Of a DNA stretch of 6,994 bases, positions 1 to 4,626 are shown piece by piece (within the stretch, counting starts at the first letter, position 1; every line of letters starts with the position of its first letter). Origin of the DNA: an uncultured Erysipelotrichaceae bacterium. GTDB lineage: Bacteria > Bacillota_I > Bacilli_A > Erysipelotrichales > Erysipelotrichaceae. A model generated the notes under the pieces. It searched no databases and was not told the origin of the DNA. It saw nothing but the letters and a program-made list of their open reading frames with translations. The stretch is from assembly GCA_937957895.1 (NCBI GenBank), contig CALFEZ010000005.1, positions 1-6,994 on the forward strand. The letters are read 5' to 3'. The position numbers and the translations under genes were made by a program.

Positions 1-2
1 CC

Positions 3-782
3 ATGAAACTAAAACCAAGAAAGCGCTACTCCAAAGGACTTGTCGGATCTTTGGTCATTGCATTTTCGTTGGTATTTGCCATCGTCATCAGTCCTTTGAT
101 CAATGCTCCAACGCAGATCATCGATGATCCAGTCAAAAATGCCGTTGCTTATCTTAATATCGACATCAATCCCAGCTTTGAGTTGACAGTCGATGAAGAT
201 GGTGTTGTTTTAACGATCAAGGCACTCAATGAAGATGCCGAAACATTTGAGATCGAAGTGTTTATCGGTCAAGAGGCGGAAGATGTCGTAAAACGCCTGA
301 TCGAATTGGCCATCGAAAAGGGTTTCTTGGATCCTGAAGATATCGATAAAAGCTATGTAACGATCATTACCACAGCGGTCGATGAAGATGATTTGGAAGA
401 AAATGAGAATATCGATGCGATCGGACATCGAATCCGGGCTGCCATCGAAGCAAGCGGAGAGATCGACCCAAAAACAACGGTCATATTCGTAAAAGCTACC
501 CTTAGAGAGAAAATGGAAGCTGAAGGCAAAGAAATCCCATTTGGATTGTATGTCATTCGTGGCAAGATCGAAGTCGAAGGAGAATGGGTGAAAGTGAGTG
601 ACATTGTCAGAAATGAAAAAGCACTCGAAAATATGGAGCGAGCAGGGGTGATGATCCTCAAACGTGATCGTGATCGTACCAACTATCAAGATCAGGACAA
701 CAAAGAAGATCCAAACCAAAATGAAGATCCAAACCAAAACCAAAACAACAAGCCGGAAAACCCTGGAAATAACCGTCCATAA
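3..782 (+). CDS. RsgI-like membrane anti-sigma factor, probably 5'-truncated by the window edge
   Basis: 259 codons are visible from the first ATG. Residues 1-10 are basic, 12-34 form one hydrophobic membrane segment, and residues 46-60 carry AYLNIDINPSFEL, the hallmark of the extracellular juxtamembrane domain of RsgI anti-sigma factors. In that family the Asn-Pro bond (here N56-P57) is cleaved autocatalytically as part of transmembrane signalling. A folded alpha/beta region follows to about residue 215, including EIPFGLYVIRGKIE, similar to the second half of the RsgI central domain. The tail (about 225-259) is an Asn/Gln/Asp/Pro-rich linker with no sensor or carbohydrate-binding domain after it. 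RsgI normally starts with a cytosolic SigI-binding domain of about 50 residues before the membrane helix. None is seen, and only two bases precede this ATG, so the real start and a sigI gene are probably upstream. A short protein starting here is the alternative. Confidence 0.75.
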   Translation: MKLKPRKRYSKGLVGSLVIAFSLVFAIVISPLINAPTQIIDDPVKNAVAYLNIDINPSFELTVDEDGVVLTIKALNEDAETFEIEVFIGQEAEDVVKRLIELAIEKGFLDPEDIDKSYVTIITTAVDEDDLEENENIDAIGHRIRAAIEASGEIDPKTTVIFVKATLREKMEAEGKEIPFGLYVIRGKIEVEGEWVKVSDIVRNEKALENMERAGVMILKRDRDRTNYQDQDNKEDPNQNEDPNQNQNNKPENPGNNRP

Positions 783-783
783 A

Positions 784-817
784 CCAAAAAGCCTGAGATC
801 ATTCTCAGGTTTTTTGG
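784..817 (+). terminator. Rho-independent terminator of the RsgI-like gene
   Basis: CCTGAGA (792-798) pairs with TCTCAGG (803-809) around a TCAT loop, followed by six T (810-815). An A-run before the stem (786-790) can extend pairing with the T-run. It lies directly after the stop codon of the anti-sigma gene. Confidence 0.85.
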
Positions 818-865
818 TGCGCATTAAACCAAAAATGCATCACCGGTCTTCAAAAGGCTGCTCCA

Positions 866-874
866 TGTTATAAT
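866..874 (+). promoter_or_regulatory. Extended -10 promoter for the DUF454-Crp/Fnr operon
   Basis: TGT-TATAAT gives a perfect -10 hexamer (869-874) with the extended TG dinucleotide at 866-867. The best -35 candidate, TCTTCA at 847-852, is weak, as is usual where an extended -10 is present. Transcription would start near 881, leaving a leader of about 32 bases before the GTG start at 913. Confidence 0.6.
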
Positions 875-912
875 CATCTTGTATAAGATAAGATGAACAG
901 GAAGTTGATAGT

Positions 913-1281
913 GTGATCAAGTTGATATATATTACAACCGGAACGATCAGTCTGGGGTTTGCATTTGCGGGAATGGTTTTGCCCGTTCTGCCCACGACTC
1001 CTTTTGTATTGTTGTCATTGTTTTTGTTTGACAGAAGTGATCCCAAGTATCGTCAATGGATCTTAGAACACCAAAAACTGGGACCATTTGTCAATGATTA
1101 TGTTTCCAAAGAAGGGATCCCAGCCAAAGCGAAGTTCAAAGCATTGATCGTCTTGTGGGTGAGCATAGCGACTACATTGATATTTTTCCTCACCCATCTT
1201 TGGGTGAGGATCGGTATCTTTTTGATCGCTTCATCAGTCAGTGTGTACATCCTCACTCGACCTACCAGAAAAATACCATGA
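913..1281 (+). CDS. DUF454 (YbaN-like) small inner-membrane protein
   Basis: A 122-residue membrane protein. The N-terminal hydrophobic hairpin contains the family signature GMVLPVLPTTPFVLLSLFLF (about residues 20-39), typical of YbaN/DUF454 proteins. A polar segment with YRQWILEHQKLGPFV follows, then two further hydrophobic stretches (about 74-92 and 95-112). The biochemical role of the family is unknown. The start is GTG at 913, preceded by GGAAG (900-904) with an 8-base spacer; no ATG is better placed. The last codons overlap the next gene as ATGA (1278-1281), so the two are probably translationally coupled. DUF454 genes are often found near redox or iron-related genes, which suits the Fnr-like partner, but the functional link here is inference. 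Confidence 0.85.
   Translation: MIKLIYITTGTISLGFAFAGMVLPVLPTTPFVLLSLFLFDRSDPKYRQWILEHQKLGPFVNDYVSKEGIPAKAKFKALIVLWVSIATTLIFFLTHLWVRIGIFLIASSVSVYILTRPTRKIP
1187..1210 (+). other. Strong intragenic hairpin within the DUF454 gene
   Basis: A perfect 10-bp inverted repeat, TCCTCACCCA/TGGGTGAGGA, around a TCTT loop lies inside the DUF454 reading frame, about 70 bases before the regulator start. The left arm's CTCACCCA can also pair with a second TGGGTGAG at 1156-1163, so two mutually exclusive hairpins are possible. There is no T-tract, so it is not a terminator. The repeat partly reflects two LWV-x-I peptide motifs. Confidence 0.5.
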
Positions 1282-1961
1282 ACAGACAATCATGCAACTC
1301 ATGCAAAGCACCGATCTGCATCAGTCAGATCAGTCTTTTTAGAAACCTGACCCCCAAACAACGAACACTCATCATTTCGCATGTCAAGCGACGCTCGTTC
1401 AAACGCAAAGAGATCTTTCTTTTGGAAAATGATCTTTTGGATAGTTTTGTTATCATCAGCGGTGGGAAATTCAAAGCATATACAAACTATATCGATGGCA
1501 AACAGAATGTACTCTACTTTTTCACGGTAGGAGATTTCTTTGGACAACATGCTTTGTTTGAATCAACCCGCATTCCCTATACCATCGAAGCCATGGAGGA
1601 CAGTTCGATCTGTTTGATCGAGTCTTCTACCATGCACACATTGCTTGAAAAGGAACCGGGACTGGCAGTCTCGATCGTCAATGCTTTGGCTGCTCGCGTG
1701 TCGTATTTGGAGAGCGAGCTATCGAGTGTGAACCATGAAAAGATCGAAATCCGATTATTGCGATTGCTTTATGAACTAAGCAAAGACTACGGCAAGCTCA
1801 CTAATGATGAGATCTGGATGCGATTGCCGCTTAGTCAAGAAGAGATCGCCATGCGCTTGGGAGTCTCAAGAGAAAGCATCAGCCGCAACTTCAGAAAACT
1901 TATCGATGATAAAACGATACGCATGCCATCAAGAAAAGAAGTGTTTTTACCTAAAATGTGA
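1278..1961 (+). CDS. Crp/Fnr-family transcription regulator with FNR-like cysteines
   Basis: 227 residues, the usual length of the family. Residues 15-145 form a cyclic-nucleotide-binding-like beta-roll and dimer helix (SGGKFKAYTNY, GDFFGQHALF), and residues 150-227 the winged helix. Cysteines C6, C9 and C14 (C-x2-C-x4-C) and C112, in AMEDSSICLIES, align with C20, C23, C29 and C122 of E. coli FNR, suggesting an oxygen-labile [4Fe-4S] cluster. The recognition helix VSRESISRNFRKL carries E199, S202 and R203, matching the FNR E-xx-SR pattern. The ATG at 1278 is chosen because it overlaps the DUF454 stop (ATGA), protein homology begins there, and the alternative upstream in-frame ATG (1155) would encode an out-of-frame copy of DUF454. 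No good ribosome binding site precedes it, so translation probably relies on coupling. A Crp-type palindrome over its own stop codon suggests it controls the next gene. No nucleotide-binding Arg/Ser signature is evident. Confidence 0.88.
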   Translation: MNRQSCNSCKAPICISQISLFRNLTPKQRTLIISHVKRRSFKRKEIFLLENDLLDSFVIISGGKFKAYTNYIDGKQNVLYFFTVGDFFGQHALFESTRIPYTIEAMEDSSICLIESSTMHTLLEKEPGLAVSIVNALAARVSYLESELSSVNHEKIEIRLLRLLYELSKDYGKLTNDEIWMRLPLSQEEIAMRLGVSRESISRNFRKLIDDKTIRMPSRKEVFLPKM

Positions 1962-1974
1962 CATATGTCACATT
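1955..1974 (+). promoter_or_regulatory. Perfect TGTGA-N6-TCACA Crp/Fnr operator
   Basis: AATGTGACATATGTCACATT is a perfect 20-bp palindrome that includes the regulator's final ATG-TGA codons. Its core TGTGA-N6-TCACA is the site recognised by Crp and also by the Gram-positive Fnr and ArcR proteins of Bacillus. The centre (1964.5) lies about 41.5 bases upstream of the start site predicted from TATAAT at 1994-1999, so it covers the -35 region as in class II activated promoters. Confidence 0.85.
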
Positions 1975-1993
1975 AATGAGAGTGGATCGTGTG

Positions 1994-2015
1994 TATAATA
2001 CATGAGGAAGGTGAT
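1994..2015 (+). promoter_or_regulatory. -10 box and Shine-Dalgarno of the DUF438 gene
   Basis: TATAAT at 1994-1999 is a perfect -10. Seventeen bases upstream there is only CATTAA, overlapping the operator, so the promoter looks activator-dependent. Transcription would begin near 2006, inside GGAAGGTGAT (2006-2015), a strong ribosome binding site 4 bases before ATG 2020. This makes the in-frame ATG at 2002 an unlikely start. Confidence 0.75.
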
Positions 2016-2019
2016 AGAT

Positions 2020-3177
2020 ATGAGTGAATTGATCGATAATCAAAGCAAGCGACAACAAAAACTCAAAGAACTGATCCAACGATTGCATCGTGGTGAAGAT
2101 CGTGAAACCGTCGAAGAGGAGTTCAAGAAGGAGTTTGCTTATGTTACAGGTGCTGAGATCGCCGAAATGGAATACAATCTGGTACAAGAAGGCGTGAGCA
2201 TCGAAGAGATCCAAAGTTTATGTGATGTGCATGCGTCATTGTTTAGAGGATCGTTACAGCAGCTTCACAGCGACATGCTGACTGTCAACCCTTTAAGTGA
2301 ATTTGAACAAGACAATGTACAGATCGAAAAATGGGTGCAGCAAGCAAAGGATATCAAAGAAGAAGCATCCTTTGAAAACTTGCAGACATTTGTCGTAGAC
2401 AGCGAAGAGCAGTTTGACTTTATCGTCAAACACTATGCCAAAAAAGAAAACATTCTGTTTCCGTTTTTGGAAAAGCGTGGCATCGAAACCATTCCCCAAG
2501 TCATGTGGGGAGTGGACAATCAGATCCGCGAAGCGATCCGCAACGTGATCATGGCTGCCAATAGCGAAACCAGCTTGGAAGGATTGCAAAAACCGTTTGA
2601 AGAGGCAGTTCGCATGATCGATGAGATGCTGACCAAAGAAAACAACATCTTGTTTCCGATGTTGGTGGAAAAACTCCAGCAAGATGAGTATAAGGATATC
2701 GCATTAAGCCTTGAAAACGGTAAGAATGTCAAATATCAACCAAAAGAACCTGTAGAACCAAGTCTCAACGAAAAAGACATCCCCATGAGTCTTGGACGGT
2801 TAAATCCATCAGAGATCAATGCCATCTTCAATACGATCCCCGTCGATATGACATTTGTGGATGCGGAAGATAAAGTGAAGTTTGTGACACAGGGAACTGA
2901 AAGGATCTTTGATCGACCACCATCGGTCATCAATCGTCCGGTTCATTTGTGTCATCCTCCTCAAAGTGTCGATGTGGTGATGGACATCGTCAATGATCTT
3001 CGCAGCGGAAAGAAAGATCATGAAGATTTCTGGATCCAATTTAGAGAGCGCTTTGTTCATATCCGCTACTTCGCGGTTAGAGATCCTCACGGTGAATACT
3101 TGGGCACCTTGGAAGTGACCCAAGACATCACGGATATCCAACGATTGATTGGTGAAAAAAGGCTTGTCGAGAAATAA
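2020..3177 (+). CDS. DUF438-hemerythrin-like-PAS protein, probable redox/O2/NO responder
   Basis: 385 residues in three parts. Residues 1-85 are DUF438 (MSELIDN, EIAEME, LCDVHASLF). Residues about 90-225 resemble a hemerythrin HHE bundle (H139-Y-x3-E143-NILFP; MWGVDNQIR at 162-170; KENNILFPM at 206-214). Residues about 262-378 are a PAS domain of the PAS_10 type (CHPPQSV at 311-317; HIRYFAVRD at 347-355; LGTLEVTQDITDI at 361-373). No membrane segment, kinase or output domain is present, so it is a cytosolic sensor or di-iron protein. In related proteins the first hemerythrin helix carries a His-Pro-x-His motif; here the corresponding stretch reads NPLSEFEQDN, so metal binding may be incomplete. 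ATG 2020 is chosen for its SD spacing, family N-terminus and promoter position. It has its own promoter under a Crp/Fnr operator and its own terminator, and no terminator separates it from the upstream regulator. Confidence 0.88.
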   Translation: MSELIDNQSKRQQKLKELIQRLHRGEDRETVEEEFKKEFAYVTGAEIAEMEYNLVQEGVSIEEIQSLCDVHASLFRGSLQQLHSDMLTVNPLSEFEQDNVQIEKWVQQAKDIKEEASFENLQTFVVDSEEQFDFIVKHYAKKENILFPFLEKRGIETIPQVMWGVDNQIREAIRNVIMAANSETSLEGLQKPFEEAVRMIDEMLTKENNILFPMLVEKLQQDEYKDIALSLENGKNVKYQPKEPVEPSLNEKDIPMSLGRLNPSEINAIFNTIPVDMTFVDAEDKVKFVTQGTERIFDRPPSVINRPVHLCHPPQSVDVVMDIVNDLRSGKKDHEDFWIQFRERFVHIRYFAVRDPHGEYLGTLEVTQDITDIQRLIGEKRLVEK

Positions 3178-3196
3178 TCGACAAGTCTTTTGTTTT
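3161..3196 (+). terminator. Terminator overlapping the end of the DUF438 gene
   Basis: GGCTTGTCGA (3161-3170) pairs with TCGACAAGTC (3178-3187) through ten positions including one G-T, around a 7-base loop that contains the stop codon. TTTTGTTTT follows, and a run of six A precedes the stem. The terminator therefore starts inside the last codons. Confidence 0.85.
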
Positions 3197-3212
3197 ATTA
3201 TGCACAAAGTTT

Positions 3213-3241
3213 TTGACCTTCGTGGACAGTGTATGTATAAT
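3213..3241 (+). promoter_or_regulatory. Sigma-A promoter of the SARP-type gene
   Basis: TTGACC (3213-3218) and TATAAT (3236-3241) are separated by exactly 17 bases. Transcription would start near 3248, giving a short leader; AGGACAGG (3261-3268) is a modest ribosome binding site before ATG 3271. It appears constitutive, with no obvious operator. Confidence 0.85.
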
Positions 3242-3270
3242 GAAAGTGAAAAACCAGAGCAGGACAGGTT

Positions 3271-4470
3271 ATGACAGAACCAAAAATCAAGCTGGGTATC
3301 ACGACATTTGGAGAATTGAATATCGTTCACGAAAGTGAAATTTTTAAGTTGGATGGGTATCTGACAAAAAACGTTCGTTTTCTGTTGGAGATACTTGTTT
3401 ACTACCGATTGAATCCATTATCCAAAAATCAGTTGATCGATTTGCTGTGGTCAGGAAGTCATAATCCTGAGAGTGCTTTGAAGTTCACGATCCATCGTTT
3501 GCGGCAAGCATTACGAGACATCCCTGTCTTTGAACACACTCCGTTGATCGTCACAACAAAACATGGATATGACCTCAATCCTGATTTTGAGTATGACGTG
3601 GATTTTGAAGAAGTCGACATTTTGTGGAAGTTGGCTAATCAAAGTGGACAGTCTGATCGTGACAGAAAGAAGCATCTTGTTAGCTTAGTCAACAAAATCA
3701 CCAAACCCTTTTTGCTTAATAGCAGTTCTTTGCTTTGGACAGTCCCTGTTCGCGAGTATTACAACAATATCTTCACTAAAAGTGTCATGATGTTGTTGGA
3801 GCTTTCTGAAAACAATCAGAAATACCAAGACATGATCCAATATGCTCAGCGAGGCATTGCTTACGATAATCTCATTGAAGATTTCCATTATTATCATATC
3901 TTGGGTCTTATCCATGATAAGCAGATCCGTAATGCAATAGAGACATTTGAACGTACCCGTGAGTTGTTTTTTAGGGAACTGAACACCGATATCTCAGATA
4001 AAACCAAGAAGCTATTCAATTTGATATTGTCGAAAGATGAGATGAATATCGTCAAAATGAGTGATCTCATCATGAACCTCAACGAGAATTCATTGACTGA
4101 TGGGGCATTTTATTGCGAGTATGAAGTATTCAAACGCATGTATCAAAACCAGATACGTGCACAAGAACGCAGCCATGAAGAATCATGTCTTGTTATTTTG
4201 GAACTTCGCAGCAGCAACGGTGATCAAGATCTCGGCAGAACAATGGAAAAACTCAAACGGTCGATCGATAATGGCATGCGACGATCGGATGTGTACTCAC
4301 GTTTGAATTCATTGCAGTTTGTGTTGTTGTTGCCATGCAAGTCACGTGAGAATGGACATACGATCATCGAACGCATCCAAAAACATTTCTACAAGTCTGT
4401 CAACAGCAAAGAGTTCAAATTACACTATCACATGTCGATCATTTACAGTGGAGATTCATTTGTTGAATAA
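3271..4470 (+). CDS. SARP/BTAD transcriptional regulator with degenerate GGDEF-like C-terminus
   Basis: 399 residues. Residues about 8-105 form an OmpR-type winged helix (NVRFLLEILVYY, LSKNQLIDLLW, ALKFTIHRLRQALRD, IVTTKHGYDLNP), here at the N-terminus as in SARP/AfsR-DnrI regulators. Residues about 108-255 are a helical bacterial transcriptional activator domain (YAQRGIAYDNLIEDFHYYHI; ETFERTRELFFRELN). Residues about 300-398 resemble a diguanylate cyclase fold: SCLVILEL, then MRRSDVYSRLNSLQFVLLLP (337-356), where NSLQF occupies the GGDEF position, so it cannot be catalytic and may bind a ligand or mediate contacts. The gene is monocistronic, with a promoter at 3213-3241 and a terminator at 4515-4550. 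Paired 11-bp-spaced repeats beginning 13 bases after its stop, ahead of the repeat-protein gene, are candidate binding sites. SARP proteins activate neighbouring genes in other bacteria; the target here is inferred. Confidence 0.82.
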   Translation: MTEPKIKLGITTFGELNIVHESEIFKLDGYLTKNVRFLLEILVYYRLNPLSKNQLIDLLWSGSHNPESALKFTIHRLRQALRDIPVFEHTPLIVTTKHGYDLNPDFEYDVDFEEVDILWKLANQSGQSDRDRKKHLVSLVNKITKPFLLNSSSLLWTVPVREYYNNIFTKSVMMLLELSENNQKYQDMIQYAQRGIAYDNLIEDFHYYHILGLIHDKQIRNAIETFERTRELFFRELNTDISDKTKKLFNLILSKDEMNIVKMSDLIMNLNENSLTDGAFYCEYEVFKRMYQNQIRAQERSHEESCLVILELRSSNGDQDLGRTMEKLKRSIDNGMRRSDVYSRLNSLQFVLLLPCKSRENGHTIIERIQKHFYKSVNSKEFKLHYHMSIIYSGDSFVE

Positions 4471-4482
4471 ACTTTTGTAAAA

Positions 4483-4525
4483 TAACCATATATAACCGAT
4501 TTCTAACCCTAACTAGGCATAATGA
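4483..4525 (+). promoter_or_regulatory. TAACC direct-repeat activator box with CATAATGA -10-like element (copy 1)
   Basis: TAACC occurs at 4483-4487, 4493-4497 and 4504-4508, with steps of 10 and 11 bases, followed by a partial CTAAC at 4509. CATAATGA (4518-4525) begins 9 bases after the last full repeat. Direct repeats one helical turn apart, about 8 bp before the -10, are the binding pattern described for SARP and other OmpR-family activators (PhoP boxes are similar). The same arrangement recurs at 6368-6402. Promoter function is inferred. Confidence 0.6.
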
Positions 4526-4550
4526 ACTTAATCATTATGCCTTTGTGTAT
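4515..4550 (+). terminator. Terminator-like hairpin after the SARP gene, overlapping the putative -10
   Basis: AGGCATAATGA (4515-4525) pairs perfectly with TCATTATGCCT (4532-4542), an 11-bp stem with a 6-base loop, followed by the weak T-rich tail TTGTGTATATTT. The left arm contains the CATAATGA of the direct-repeat promoter motif. A transcript starting at that promoter would begin near 4530 and lack the left arm, so it would escape termination. Confidence 0.6.
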
Positions 4551-4580
4551 ATTTGGGGCATAAAAAGACAAATCAATGAT

Positions 4581-4598
4581 TCGATTTGCTGAAATCGA
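4581..4598 (+). other. Leader hairpin before the repeat-protein gene
   Basis: TCGATTT (4581-4587) pairs perfectly with AAATCGA (4592-4598) around a GCTG loop. It ends 15 bases before the GGAGG ribosome binding site (4614-4618), so it leaves the site open and may simply stabilise the 5' leader. No T-tract follows. Confidence 0.4.
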
Positions 4599-4626
4599 TC
4601 ATAGTGTTCTATTGGAGGACAGAGAT

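Noticed and set aside
816..844. Second hairpin GGTG..GCATT/AATGC..CACC after the first terminator
   Set aside because: The stem has an internal mismatch, there is no T-tract, and it is probably incidental.
905..920. TTGAT-N6-ATCAA inverted repeat over the DUF454 start, resembling an FNR site
   Set aside because: FNR sites need a 4-base spacer. TGATC/GATCA strings are very common in this window, and the site overlaps the ribosome binding region rather than a promoter.
1155..1277. N-terminal extension of the Crp/Fnr protein from an upstream ATG
   Set aside because: It is a frame-shifted reading of the DUF454 gene, has no family similarity, and the ATGA overlap gives a better start at 1278.
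2002..2019. Earlier ATG for the DUF438 protein
   Set aside because: It lies upstream of the predicted transcription start and of the Shine-Dalgarno sequence; ATG 2020 matches the family N-terminus.
4483..4525. TAACC motif as an ECF or SigI promoter -35
   Set aside because: The distance from the last TAACC to CATAATGA (9 bases) is too short for a -35/-10 pair, and no CGTC- or CGAA-type -10 is seen. Direct-repeat activator binding fits better.
4576..4626. Earlier ATG for the repeat protein
   Set aside because: It has no ribosome binding site and would put 17 polar residues ahead of a typical signal peptide; GGAGG at 4614 fits ATG 4627.
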